Source: Rhodoferax sp. (lineage in GTDB: Bacteria > Pseudomonadota > Gammaproteobacteria > Burkholderiales > Burkholderiaceae_C). Taken from it: 64,000 nt of DNA. Of the stretch, positions 12,194 to 20,791 are shown piece after piece. Numbering within the stretch: position 1 is the stretch's first letter; each line of letters opens with the position of its first letter. The stretch is taken from assembly GCF_030653815.1 (NCBI RefSeq), contig NZ_JAURYQ010000029.1, positions 53,193-117,192 of the forward strand, written 5' to 3'. A program made the translations under genes and the position numbers. The notes beneath the pieces were generated by a model, which saw only the letters and a list, made by a program, of their open reading frames with translations, did no database searches and was not told where the DNA came from.

Positions 12194-13153
12194 ATGCGCT
12201 CCAACCAATTTCCCGATAACGACGAAGACAGCCAATTCAGCCCCGCCGAGCGTGCCGCGGCGGCGTCGCGCTCGACCTGGGTCAGCGTGGCCGTGAATCT
12301 GGTCCTGAGTGTTGCCCAGATCGCAGTGGGCATTCTGGCCAAATCGCAAGCCCTGATCGCCGACGGCATTCACACCCTGTCGGACCTGGTGGCCGACTTT
12401 GTCGTGCTGTTTGCCAACCACCACAGCCAGAAGGACGCCGACGAGGACCACCCCTACGGCCACCAGCGCTTCGAGACCGCCGCCTCGCTGGTGCTCGGGG
12501 TGCTGCTGCTGGCAGTCGGTGTCGGCATGCTCTGGTCGGCTGCCGCCAAATTGCAGGATCCGGCCTCGATCGCCACGGTGCACATCATTGCCCTGTGGGT
12601 GGCGGGGGGCGCATTGGTCGCCAAGGAGCTGCTGTTTCGCTACATGCTGGCGGTGGCCAAGAAGGTCAAAAGCAGCATGCTGGTGGCCAACGCCTGGCAC
12701 GCCCGCTCGGATGCGGCGTCGTCATTGGTGGTGGGCCTGGGCATCATCGGCAATCTGCTGGGCTACCCCATCCTGGACCCGATCGCCGCCGCCATCGTGG
12801 GCTTCATGGTGACCAAAATGGGCTGGGGTTTTGGTTGGGACGCCCTGCATGACCTGATGGACCGCGCGGTGGATGTGGCCGAGGTTCAGGCCATTCGGAA
12901 AACCCTGATGGAGACCCCCGGCATCAGCAATGTGCACGACGTGCGCACCCGCAAAATGGGCGACATGATCGTGGTCGATGCCCACCTGGAAGTCGATGCC
13001 ACCCTGAGCGTGGAGCAAGGCCACGACATTGCCGTGGAAGCCCGGGACCGCGTCATGCAGCGCCATCGCGTCATCAACATGATGACCCATGTGGACCCCT
13101 ACAAGCGCCCCGACCGGGACCACGCCAAGCCCGGCCACGTCGCAGGGAAATAA
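12194..13153 (+). CDS. Cation diffusion facilitator (CDF) family metal transporter
   Basis: 319 aa. CDF proteins export divalent metal ions (Zn, Fe, Mn, Co, Cd) in exchange for protons. Six membrane segments span roughly residues 25-210. Both halves of the transport metal site are HxxxD: ADGIHTLSD in helix 2 and WHARSDAAS in helix 5, the pattern usual for zinc-preferring members. A His/Asp loop (KDADEDHPYGHQRFE) and a C-terminal cytoplasmic regulatory domain (residues 215-300) are present. It stands alone between divergent pyrF and the convergent usher gene. Metal identity is inferred from the motif only. Confidence 0.92.
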   Translation: MRSNQFPDNDEDSQFSPAERAAAASRSTWVSVAVNLVLSVAQIAVGILAKSQALIADGIHTLSDLVADFVVLFANHHSQKDADEDHPYGHQRFETAASLVLGVLLLAVGVGMLWSAAAKLQDPASIATVHIIALWVAGGALVAKELLFRYMLAVAKKVKSSMLVANAWHARSDAASSLVVGLGIIGNLLGYPILDPIAAAIVGFMVTKMGWGFGWDALHDLMDRAVDVAEVQAIRKTLMETPGISNVHDVRTRKMGDMIVVDAHLEVDATLSVEQGHDIAVEARDRVMQRHRVINMMTHVDPYKRPDRDHAKPGHVAGK

Positions 13154-13159
13154 GTTTCC

Positions 13160-15907
13160 TCACGGCACCTTGCGCTGCACCGTGAAGTCAAGTCCATTGA
13201 CAAAGCTGCCGTCGGCCTTGATCTCGACCGCGACCTCCTTGTCGCTGAACAGCCCGAGCTTGGCCAGCTGCGCCGGGGCGATGCGCGCCTGGTAGCGACC
13301 CGGGCGCACCGCCTGCACAATGTAATAACCATCCGACGAACTGGTGGTGCGCGCCGCCACCTGGCCACGGACATCGACCAGCTCCACCTCGGCCGCACCA
13401 ATGCCACGCGCCTTGCCCTTGTCCAGCAGGTACACCACACCGTCGACCTCGCCGGTCATCACCACCGGGAAATCCAGCACCTGGGTCTTGCCCGGGCGCG
13501 GCAGGATGCGCAGGCCCGGCAGTGCCGGCAGCCACTGCGGGTCTTCCAGCGTCGCAGTGTCGAGCGCGATGTCGGTGTACTGGTGCGGCGTCAGGCGGCT
13601 CAGGTAAGCCAGGCCGTCAGGCCCGGTGCGCACCGCCGGACGGCTACCGCCATTGAGCAGAAAGCCAGCGTTCTCAATGGCGTCCTCGCCCTTGTCAAAA
13701 ATGCCATTCTGGTTGGCATCGAGAAAGGCACGCGCCGACACCGCGCCGGTACCGGCCATCGGCTGCCAGTCGGCCACGAGGCGCTTGCTGCGCGGGTCAC
13801 GCCCCAGCGACATGAACAGCTGCAGACCGACTGCGCGCTCACCCGTGCTGGTGTAACGCCCGCTTAAGGAAAGGCCAAAACGGCCGAAATTGCGCGTCCA
13901 GCCCACGCCCAGGCTCGTCACCCGCGTGTCGAGCATGCGCAACACATCCGCCGTGAGCCGCTGGTGGGCGTCAACTTCCTTGCTCAGTGACAGCGCCAGG
14001 CTCGACAACTGGCGCTCAGGCTGGACCTGGTAGGCCAGCTGCCCGCTCACACCCAAGCCGGCCACCCGGCTGCTGACCTGCAAGCTGCCGCTGGCGCTCC
14101 GGCCGTTGGGGTCCGAATGCCAGTTCAGGCTGTTGGTGAAGCTGGTGGCCCACACATTGGCCGAGATCCGCGCCGCCACGTCCTGGCTCACCACCCCGGC
14201 CAGCGTCACGTCGCGCGACACATCCAGCCCCATCGGCAAACGCAGTTTCTGGCCCAGAGGCAGGCTGCCGCTCAGGCGCAACTTGTCGCGGGTTTTGAGC
14301 GGGTCGGTGCTGGGTGCAAAGAAGTCGCTGACAAAGTCATCCAGTGACGTGTGGCTCAGATTGACAGCCATCTTTCCCAGGCTGGTGCGCAGGCCCAGGT
14401 TGGTCAGCTTGCCACCGTTGCCGGCATGCACGATGTCGGCAGTGAGCAACGCACCCCCCACCGAAGTGCGCAAACCCAGGTTTTGGTACTGCAGCAGTGG
14501 CGTGTCGGCGTTGATGACGCCGCCCGGTGTGGGCAGGCTCACCAGGCCGCCCACCATCGCCAGCTTGTCGGCCAGACCCAGGTCAAACTGCAGCGTCTGG
14601 CGGGTGGCGCCGTCGGGCCCACGGCTGCCACCGAGGGTGTAATAAAACTCGCCGGGTTTGGTCAGCGTCTGGTCGAGCAAAAACAGCTGGCGTTCCACGC
14701 GGGTCTGGCCCAGCGGGCCGTTGAACACCAGGCGGAACTCGTTCTCGCCAAACACCAGCGTCTGGTCGGCAAACTCGTACAGGCCGTCGGCACGTGACTG
14801 CTGGAAGCCGATCAGCGCATCGTTGAAATACAGCGTCACGTCCCAGCCCGGCGGCAGGTCACCGCGCAGGGTGTGCAGGCCAAAACTGCTGGGCTGGGAC
14901 AGCATTCGGTTGCTCAGCACCAAGCCGTCTCCGCCGCCGCCGCGCAAGGTGTTGTCCAGCGCCGGCAAGCCAATGTTGCCCGCCATCACCGAACGCGCCC
15001 GCAGCGGCCCCAGCAAGCCGGCGTCGGGGTCGTGGCGGCTCAGGGTCATGCGCAGCTCAGGCTGGGGTTTGCTATTGCTACTGCTGAGGTAGGCCGACAT
15101 CTCGGCGCCCAGCAGGTCGCCGGTGACAAAGGCCGAATACGCCACGCTGTGGCTGCCCTGGCCGCTGCCGCGGCTGGCGCTGATGCCCAGGGTCTGGTCC
15201 ACCGTCGGCATGCTGATGAGCGCGTAGTCATTGGGCGCGAGTGCGAAGCCGCGCTCACCGACACCAGCAACGCGCCTGCCCAGGCTTTTGGCCAGGCGCT
15301 CGCGCTCGAGCCGGGCCTGCAAGGGCAGCTTTTCGCGCGGCAAGACTTCGAGGGTCAGCGTCGACAGGCTGAGCTTGAAGTCCAGCGGCAGCCAGCGCTG
15401 CAACAGCGCGCTGGCCACATACAGATCGTCGTCAAGCCACTGCACCTGGTGCGGCTCGAACGGCACGGTGCCGTCTTGCAGCGTCACGGTGCCTGCGCCC
15501 AGGTCGAGCCGGAAACCGCGCTCTTCGGTCAGGATGAAGCCACTGGCCACTTGGCTGCCGGCGTCCACGGTGATGCCCAAGGTCAGCAGCCTGGCCAGCT
15601 CGCCCAGCGGCAACAACACGTCGTTGCCACTCTCGTAGGCATAGAAGCTGTCGGCCAGGGTAGCCTGGTCCAGGCTCAGTTCAAGCAGCAGCACATTGGC
15701 ACTGGAGAAGACTGAGGTGGTAGTGGCCGGGGCATTGGTCCGTGGCAACGGCGGGCCAGCCGCCAGACTGGTGCCGCAAAACGTCAGCGCGGTCAGCAAG
15801 GCCACAAAGGTCCAAACCCCGCGCAAGGTCACGCCGGAACTCTGTAAGGCGGCCTTCAGTCCGCCTGGTCGACGCAAGTCGACCCCACAACACGCCAAAC
15901 ACGGCAC
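13160..15907 (-). CDS. Outer-membrane usher for chaperone-usher fimbriae (DUF4402-linked type)
   Basis: 915 aa from GTG 15907; a GTG at 15832 would start closer to the signal peptide (GVWTFVALLTALTFCGTSLAA), and neither has a clear ribosome-binding site. A periplasmic N-terminal domain (about 50-200) is followed by a long alternating beta-rich region with usher-like turns (LRGDLPPGWDVTLYFND, QTLVFGENEFRLVF). A C-terminal part carries an SdrD-B-like DANQNGIFDKGED element and a carboxypeptidase-regulatory-like fold near the end. It should form the outer-membrane pore that assembles the pilins encoded just upstream. It is the last gene of the leftward operon, 20 bases after the chaperone. Confidence 0.83.
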   Translation of the reverse strand: MPCLACCGVDLRRPGGLKAALQSSGVTLRGVWTFVALLTALTFCGTSLAAGPPLPRTNAPATTTSVFSSANVLLLELSLDQATLADSFYAYESGNDVLLPLGELARLLTLGITVDAGSQVASGFILTEERGFRLDLGAGTVTLQDGTVPFEPHQVQWLDDDLYVASALLQRWLPLDFKLSLSTLTLEVLPREKLPLQARLERERLAKSLGRRVAGVGERGFALAPNDYALISMPTVDQTLGISASRGSGQGSHSVAYSAFVTGDLLGAEMSAYLSSSNSKPQPELRMTLSRHDPDAGLLGPLRARSVMAGNIGLPALDNTLRGGGGDGLVLSNRMLSQPSSFGLHTLRGDLPPGWDVTLYFNDALIGFQQSRADGLYEFADQTLVFGENEFRLVFNGPLGQTRVERQLFLLDQTLTKPGEFYYTLGGSRGPDGATRQTLQFDLGLADKLAMVGGLVSLPTPGGVINADTPLLQYQNLGLRTSVGGALLTADIVHAGNGGKLTNLGLRTSLGKMAVNLSHTSLDDFVSDFFAPSTDPLKTRDKLRLSGSLPLGQKLRLPMGLDVSRDVTLAGVVSQDVAARISANVWATSFTNSLNWHSDPNGRSASGSLQVSSRVAGLGVSGQLAYQVQPERQLSSLALSLSKEVDAHQRLTADVLRMLDTRVTSLGVGWTRNFGRFGLSLSGRYTSTGERAVGLQLFMSLGRDPRSKRLVADWQPMAGTGAVSARAFLDANQNGIFDKGEDAIENAGFLLNGGSRPAVRTGPDGLAYLSRLTPHQYTDIALDTATLEDPQWLPALPGLRILPRPGKTQVLDFPVVMTGEVDGVVYLLDKGKARGIGAAEVELVDVRGQVAARTTSSSDGYYIVQAVRPGRYQARIAPAQLAKLGLFSDKEVAVEIKADGSFVNGLDFTVQRKVP

Positions 15908-15927
15908 TCGCAGTGATGGGATCAGGT

Positions 15928-16767
15928 TCAGGGCAGTGCCAGCGTGGCCTGTGCCAGCAGCTTGGCGCCGGCATCGGGTCGGGTGCTGAAGCGCAGCGTG
16001 AGCGTGCCGTTTTTCAGCGCCAGACCGTCGGGCAGCGTCAAGGGCATGCGCGCCAGTCGCTGGATATTAGGCACGTAAACGGCGACACCGGCCACGCGCG
16101 CCAGCGCCACCGGCCGGGCACCAGCCGCAGCAAATTCGACCACCAGGTCGCCATAGACCGAGCGGTTGCCATCCCGGCGAATGGCAAACACCAGCACCGG
16201 AGTCTTGACCTTCTCGTTGGCCGGCTCGACTTTCAGGTCCTCCAGCATGGCGGTCACAGCGGTGTCGCCGTGGCGCACGATGACCGGGATGCTGGCACCC
16301 ACCAAGGCCTGCAGCACAATGGCAATCTGGCCTTCTTCGGGCTCGGTCACGGCCTCCAGACTGGACTGGCCCTCGGCGTCTGCCACGCGGTCAAACTGCA
16401 GATGCGAGCGGTACTCACCCGTGGCCAGGTCGGCCGGCTTGCGCACCGAAATACGCACCGTCTGGCCCACGCCGGGCTGCAGCGTGACTTGGCGCGGCGA
16501 GTAGCTCAACATCGGGCTGGCGAACTGCTCACCGGGCTGGGCCTCCTTGGCCTCGACAATCTCGCCGGTCTCGGTCATGCGCCGGTTCACGATGCTGATG
16601 CGGTAGGTCTCAGACTTGGTGCCGCGGTTGACCAGTTCCACTTGGGCGGCACGCTGGTTTTTTTCCAGTTCGACCCGGGTCGGGTAGAGCATCAGGTCGG
16701 CCCGGGCCGACTGGGCACCGAGCAGCAGGGCCAGCGCCAGCGCGCCCGTGGAGACGATGTTTTTCAT
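15928..16767 (-). CDS. Periplasmic fimbrial chaperone
   Basis: 279 aa from ATG 16767, which places a standard signal peptide (MKNIVSTGALALALLLGAQSARA) at the N-terminus; the longer frame to 16791 would bury it. The mature protein has two immunoglobulin-like halves: LYPTRVELEKNQRAAQVELVNRG is the usual first-domain strand pair, and TVRISVRKP matches the G1 strand used for subunit donor-strand complementation. It should bind the DUF4402-type subunits in the periplasm and hand them to the usher. The sequence style is of the archaic/alternate chaperone branch rather than PapD. Confidence 0.85.
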   Translation of the reverse strand: MKNIVSTGALALALLLGAQSARADLMLYPTRVELEKNQRAAQVELVNRGTKSETYRISIVNRRMTETGEIVEAKEAQPGEQFASPMLSYSPRQVTLQPGVGQTVRISVRKPADLATGEYRSHLQFDRVADAEGQSSLEAVTEPEEGQIAIVLQALVGASIPVIVRHGDTAVTAMLEDLKVEPANEKVKTPVLVFAIRRDGNRSVYGDLVVEFAAAGARPVALARVAGVAVYVPNIQRLARMPLTLPDGLALKNGTLTLRFSTRPDAGAKLLAQATLALP

Positions 16768-16815
16768 TGCGGGATATCCATGGGGGATCATAAGGGCTGA
16801 GAGATGGCAGACCAG

Positions 16816-17301
16816 TCAGGGACAGGTCACCGACACGGAGAAATTGCTCAGATACGGGCCAGCGACTTGAACACCACCGACGCTCAGCGTGCCGCCCACG
16901 TAAATCGTGCCAGCACCCGCGCTGTTGAGCGTGATGCTGCCACTGGGCAAACTGGTAAAACTGTTGAGCCCCATGGCGCGGCCGTCACCGGTGAGGGCGA
17001 TGAGCCCGTCGGCGGGCAAAACGATGATGCACGAGGTGTTCACCGGACCGCTAAGGACCGTATATTCAGCCCGGCTGCCGCTTGCCCCCACCCCTTGCGT
17101 GAACAGAATCACGCCGGAAGCCGAGCGCACCCCGGCCGGACTCATCGTCACAGAGCCCGCCATACCGCCCGGCACGAACTTGCCAAAGGCCAGATCCACT
17201 GTTTTGGTGACCGTCACGGTCGCCAGTGCCGGCAGCGCCAGCACAGCCCAAAAGGCCACCAGGACGGCAGCCTTTTGGGCGAGGCGAAAGTTGGAAAACA
17301 T
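16816..17301 (-). CDS. Secreted DUF4402-type fimbrial subunit (third of three)
   Basis: 161 aa with a signal peptide (residues 1-27, cleavage after ALA). The mature part starts VTVTKTVDLAFGKFVPGG, the strand pattern of DUF4402 proteins, and ends in a beta-strand NFSVSVTCP. Two Cys residues could form a disulfide. Its place next to the chaperone and its difference from the first, most pilin-like subunit suggest a minor or tip subunit. Family assignment is from pattern recognition; the role is inferred from the operon. Confidence 0.72.
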   Translation of the reverse strand: MFSNFRLAQKAAVLVAFWAVLALPALATVTVTKTVDLAFGKFVPGGMAGSVTMSPAGVRSASGVILFTQGVGASGSRAEYTVLSGPVNTSCIIVLPADGLIALTGDGRAMGLNSFTSLPSGSITLNSAGAGTIYVGGTLSVGGVQVAGPYLSNFSVSVTCP

Positions 17302-17307
17302 ACCGGT

Positions 17308-17742
17308 TCAGTTGTAGGTGACGATGGCCGTGACGGTACCACGACCACCCGCCGGCGCTGGCAGCACCACAATCTGCACGCCGCTGCCACTCAAGGCACC
17401 ACTGGTCGACAGGGTACCGCCCGACGTGGCGATCTGCGTGATGACGGCAGCCAGGCCAGCGTTGTCGCTCACGGAAAAGACCGCCGACGCGTCCGATCCG
17501 CCGGCGGTCAGTGTCATCGTCGATGGTGCTGAACCACTTGAACCACCCGGGATGCTCAGTGTGAGCACGCCAGCGGTCGAGCTGACCAGCAACTGGGTGC
17601 TGGCGTCAGCCACTGCGTGGGCCGGGGATCGGATCGTTGCTTCAACTTTGCCCGTTGCGGTGGCTGCCTTCGTCGCTGCAACTGCTAACAAGCCCCCAAT
17701 CAGCAACAAAGATACCGACGACGCTGCTTGCTTAGCTTGCAT
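17308..17742 (-). CDS. Secreted DUF4402-like fimbrial subunit (second of three)
   Basis: 144 aa with an N-terminal hydrophobic signal (SVSLLLIGGLLAVAATKA). The mature chain is rich in Ser, Thr, Gly and Ala, has no Cys, and ends with a strand GTVTAIVTYN like the first subunit's C-terminus. It is more divergent than the other two, and family membership rests on operon position, size, signal peptide and strand pattern. It ends 6 bases before the third subunit begins. It may be an adaptor or minor pilin. Confidence 0.62.
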   Translation of the reverse strand: MQAKQAASSVSLLLIGGLLAVAATKAATATGKVEATIRSPAHAVADASTQLLVSSTAGVLTLSIPGGSSGSAPSTMTLTAGGSDASAVFSVSDNAGLAAVITQIATSGGTLSTSGALSGSGVQIVVLPAPAGGRGTVTAIVTYN

Positions 17743-17757
17743 AAGCCATTGACAGCT

Positions 17758-18258
17758 TTATTGGTATGCAACAGTAACGGTATACGTTCCCGTGTACGCG
17801 CCAGAATTTTGATTTGCCGCGACAGCCAAACTGCCACCCACAAAAAATGCATCCGTACCAGCCACCAGACTGCCGCTCGTCTTACTTTGAGTCAATGTGA
17901 CCGTCATATCAGCTGCGTCGTTTGAACTGGTCGAAGCCAAAGTTGCAGCTTCAGGAACCGTGATCGTGTAGCTATTTGAGTCACCACCCAAGACCGTGAA
18001 TTTGCCTGACTGTTGTGTCCCCGTCGAACTCACCGTCGTGTCTGTCTTTACAGCCTCATCGACCGCGGTCAACGCAACTGTTCCAGCCGTAGTCACACTC
18101 GCGGTCACTGAACCGAAGGCGAGCGCCCGTGCTTCAGAAACGGTGATTGGATTGATCACAGTTGCTGATGCTGTTCCAGTTGCATCCGCAGCCATCACCC
18201 CGCCCGCCATCACCATTGCGCCAATGGCCAAAGCCAGCTTTGTCATCTTCGTGCTCAT
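17758..18258 (-). CDS. Major DUF4402-type pilin subunit (first gene of fimbrial operon)
   Basis: 166 aa from ATG 18258, which has AGGAG six bases upstream; an in-frame TTG two codons earlier is not needed. The signal peptide ends in GGVMAA. The mature chain shows the hallmark DUF4402 pattern: ASATVINPITVSEARALAFG at the start and GTYTVTVAYQ at the end, with a central SYTITVPEAATL strand. As first gene, with the best ribosome site and a long structured leader, it is probably the major shaft subunit. Partners are the chaperone and usher downstream. Confidence 0.82.
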   Translation of the reverse strand: MSTKMTKLALAIGAMVMAGGVMAADATGTASATVINPITVSEARALAFGSVTASVTTAGTVALTAVDEAVKTDTTVSSTGTQQSGKFTVLGGDSNSYTITVPEAATLASTSSNDAADMTVTLTQSKTSGSLVAGTDAFFVGGSLAVAANQNSGAYTGTYTVTVAYQ

Positions 18259-18275
18259 GATCAACTCCTAAGTTT

Positions 18276-18364
18276 CCGCTCCAACGTGAGCGGCTTGTTT
18301 GGCCGTCTTCATTGGTAGACGGCCAGACCAGGACTCACCGGGACTTTCCCGATTTCGTGACTCC
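18276..18364 (-). promoter_or_regulatory. Structured 5' leader of the pilin operon with three stem-loops
   Basis: Read leftward, three hairpins follow one another before the AGGAG site. (1) 18364-18331: outer stem GGAGTCAC/GTGAGTCC with one mismatch, enclosing a perfect inner CGGGA-AAG-TCCCG. (2) 18325-18300: a perfect 9-bp stem TGGCCGTCT/AGACGGCCA with an 8-base loop. (3) 18293-18276: CCGCTC/GAGCGG with a 6-base loop, 6 bases from the ribosome-binding site. This could be a mRNA-stabilising leader or an unidentified cis-regulatory RNA. It does not match the c-di-GMP-I riboswitch consensus as I know it. Confidence 0.55.
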
Positions 18365-18437
18365 ATGGTATGAGTGGCAAGCACTTGTGACCATCGGCTC
18401 TCGCCTGAAAACGACCCCGACATCGCCCTAATTCAGG

Positions 18438-18454
18438 CTAGGGGTTTTGCCTAG
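18438..18454. promoter_or_regulatory. Candidate response-regulator operator upstream of the pilin operon
   Basis: CTAGG-GGTTTTG-CCTAG, a dyad with 5-bp arms, lies between the response-regulator stop codon and the pilin leader, 180 bases before the pilin ATG. It resembles the perfect palindrome in front of the kinase gene (20699-20716). Both may be bound by the neighbouring NarL-type regulator. The core spacing differs by one base (7 versus 6). Confidence 0.5.
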
Positions 18455-18464
18455 AAATTTGAGT

Positions 18465-19115
18465 TCAGTGGTCCTGCTGGACCCACTGGATGGCAAAGTG
18501 CGCCAAGGCGGCGCTGTTGGGCAGATCGAGCTTGCGGCGGATGTTGCTGCGGTGGGTTTCGATGGTTTTCAGGCTGCGCTTGAGCTGATCGGCAATGTCG
18601 CGCGTGCCGGCGCCCGCCCCGATCATTTGCAGCACCACCATTTCGGTGCTGGTGAGTCGCCCGACGCCGGTGCTGGTACTGGCCGGTGTGCCCTGCACCA
18701 TGTCCTGCAACATCTGGTTGCGCATGCGGTCGCTCACATACAACTGGCCGCCGAGCACGGTGCGCATGGCGGCCAGCAGGGTGTCGATGTCCGAGCCTTT
18801 CATAAGGTAGCCGTGGGCGCCAGCTTTGAGCGCACGCGCGGCAAAAATCTCTTCGTCGTGCATGGACAGGGCCAGCACGCGCAGCCCGGGCCGGTACTGC
18901 AGCAACCGTTGAAACAGCGGGATTGCTGAGGCCGTTCCCAGTGTCATGTCAACAATGGCCAGGTCGGGCTGCTGCGCCCGCACCGCTGCCACGGCCTCGT
19001 CAGCCGTGCCACATTCGGCACAGACCACCAGGCTGGGGTCTTGCCCAATCACGGCCGCCAGGCCGGCGCGCACGATGGGGTGGTCGTCAACAATGATGAC
19101 TTTGGTGAGCTTCAT
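18465..19115 (-). CDS. NarL/FixJ-type response regulator
   Basis: 216 aa. The receiver domain (residues 1-120) has the acidic pair in VDDHP, the phosphoacceptor Asp in LAIVDMTLG and the conserved Lys in GYLMKGSD. The LuxR-type helix-turn-helix (150-210) reads LTSTEMVVLQMIGAGAGTRD then SLKTIETHRSNIRRKL. It should be phosphorylated by the kinase whose gene overlaps its start by 4 bases (ATGA). Its location beside the fimbrial operon, and CTAGG/CCTAG dyads at both promoters, suggest that it controls fimbriae and its own operon. That target assignment is inference. Confidence 0.93.
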   Translation of the reverse strand: MKLTKVIIVDDHPIVRAGLAAVIGQDPSLVVCAECGTADEAVAAVRAQQPDLAIVDMTLGTASAIPLFQRLLQYRPGLRVLALSMHDEEIFAARALKAGAHGYLMKGSDIDTLLAAMRTVLGGQLYVSDRMRNQMLQDMVQGTPASTSTGVGRLTSTEMVVLQMIGAGAGTRDIADQLKRSLKTIETHRSNIRRKLDLPNSAALAHFAIQWVQQDH

Positions 19116-20638
19116 GGCGGATTCAATTCTTCTGGTGTGGCGCTGGCCTTCTCATGAGCGGCCAGCGGTAGCATGATTTCAATGCGGGTGCCACCGCCCG
19201 GCGGCGTCAGCGTGCGCAGGCTGGCGCCGATTTGCCCGGCCCGCGCGGCCATGGTGCGCAGGCCAATGCCCTGGCCCGAGCGATTGCGGCGCTCGCGCTG
19301 GATGCCGAAGCCATTGTCGGTGACGCTGATGACGAGCCCCCGACTCCGGCTGGCATAAGCAATGGTCATGCGCTTGGCCCCGCTGTGCCGGATGACGTTG
19401 CTGGTGGCTTCCTGAACGATACGGTAAATGTGCAGGGATTGCTCGGCACTGAGTTGCGGCTGGCTATGGTCATGCTGGAGCCGGGCATCAATCGCGGTGC
19501 TGGAGCGCACCTGTTTCACCAGCGATTCCAGCATGGCTTGAAGACCGGCAGATTCGAGATCGACCGGAAACAGGCCATGAGAGATACCGCGCAATTTGTC
19601 CACCGCTTCATTGAGCAGCCCGGCCAGTTGGCGCGCCAGCCCCGATTCGGCGCGTTCGGCCTTCGCCAAAGTGGCCGCCATGGTGCCGGCCAGCATGGCG
19701 GCGCCGGTCAGAATCTGGCCGACATCGTCGTGCAGATCCTGACCCACCTGGCGCAAGGTGGTCTCGCTGATATGGACCAGCATGCCATAAACATCGTCGG
19801 TGAGTTGCTGGCTTTTCACGTTGGATTGCTGCAGCCGGTAAAGTTCCTCGACGGTGGCTTGCTGCTCGCTGAGGTCGTTGCAAAAGAAAAACAGCCTGTC
19901 ACCCAACTCGGGGGCCTGGGTGGCGGCGATTTGCAGCGAAAGGATCGACCCGTCCTTACGGCGCTGGCTGGCCACAAAACTGAGCTTGCCCAGGCGCCGG
20001 ATGTCGGTGATGCGGACGACAATGCTGGCGGGATTTTCGTAGGCGTCTAATTCAGCGACGTTCATGCCCAGCAGCTCCGCGCGGCTGAAGCCGGTCATGG
20101 CGCAGTAGGCGTCGTTGACTTCGAGCAGTTTGCCGGTGAAGTCGATCAGGCCGAACCCCTGGGCAGTGGCTGCAAGCACCGTGCGGTATTTTTCCTCGTT
20201 GCGGGCCAGTTCCTGGCGCAAGGCCTTGCGTTCGCTGATGTTCTCGAAAGTGGCAATGAAATACTGCGGCCAGCCGCTGGGTCCGGGCCAACTGGCCACG
20301 CTGATGCTCACCCACAAGGCATGACCGGCCGCGTGGCGGCAACGCCTTTCGATGAAGATGCGGTTGGTCTCAAGCACATTCAGGCGGCGCAGCCACTCCT
20401 GGCTGCTCGATTGGTCCCGATCCCAAAAAAAGTCGGAAAAATGATGCCCGAGCAGTTGTTCTGGCTCATAGCCCAGCAAGGCACACAGGCTGGGATTCAC
20501 GTCCAGCAGAGTTCCCTCGATGGCAATGCGTGCCATGCCGAGCGGTGCTTCCAGATAGATGCTGCGGTAGTACGCGTTGTCCTGCGCCTCGGCAGTCGCT
20601 TGCGTCTGGCCGGCAACCCGTGGCGAGATCAAATCCAT
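19112..20638 (-). CDS. Cytosolic PAS-PAS histidine kinase (NarX/UhpB-like HisKA_3 type)
   Basis: 508 aa from ATG 20638; the frame extends 19 codons further but that part looks untranslated and overlaps the promoter region. Two PAS domains (about 20-140 and 148-262) are followed by a HisKA_3 dimerisation domain with the phosphoacceptor His in VGQDLHDDVGQIL near residue 310. The ATPase domain follows, with the N box EATSNVIRHSGA and G boxes DNGFGI and GQGIGLRTM. No transmembrane segment is present, so the signal is probably cytosolic (redox, gas or small ligand). It forms an operon with the response regulator. Confidence 0.92.
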   Translation of the reverse strand: MDLISPRVAGQTQATAEAQDNAYYRSIYLEAPLGMARIAIEGTLLDVNPSLCALLGYEPEQLLGHHFSDFFWDRDQSSSQEWLRRLNVLETNRIFIERRCRHAAGHALWVSISVASWPGPSGWPQYFIATFENISERKALRQELARNEEKYRTVLAATAQGFGLIDFTGKLLEVNDAYCAMTGFSRAELLGMNVAELDAYENPASIVVRITDIRRLGKLSFVASQRRKDGSILSLQIAATQAPELGDRLFFFCNDLSEQQATVEELYRLQQSNVKSQQLTDDVYGMLVHISETTLRQVGQDLHDDVGQILTGAAMLAGTMAATLAKAERAESGLARQLAGLLNEAVDKLRGISHGLFPVDLESAGLQAMLESLVKQVRSSTAIDARLQHDHSQPQLSAEQSLHIYRIVQEATSNVIRHSGAKRMTIAYASRSRGLVISVTDNGFGIQRERRNRSGQGIGLRTMAARAGQIGASLRTLTPPGGGTRIEIMLPLAAHEKASATPEELNPP

Positions 20639-20698
20639 GGCCGCATGATAAGCCGCCGCGTCGCACACGCCGTCGACAACAAAAACCCACACCACTCA

Positions 20699-20716
20699 CC
20701 TAGGGTTAACCCTAGG
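20699..20716. promoter_or_regulatory. Perfect 18-bp palindrome between histidine kinase and pta
   Basis: CCTAGGGTTAACCCTAGG is a perfect palindrome 61 bases upstream of the kinase ATG and 75 bases upstream of the divergent pta ATG. Its CTAGG/CCTAG arms recur upstream of the pilin operon. It is a probable autoregulatory operator for the two-component system and could also influence pta. Confidence 0.6.
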
Positions 20717-20791
20717 TCGAGTTATGATGCAGTGCACAATTTATACGTCAGTTGACTGGCGGATTGGCACCCATCAGCGGAGTTTTTCCTC

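Noticed and set aside
18276..18364. c-di-GMP-I riboswitch in the pilin leader
   Set aside because: The CACGCA-type and GGGCAAACC-type core sequences I would expect are absent; only generic hairpins are seen.
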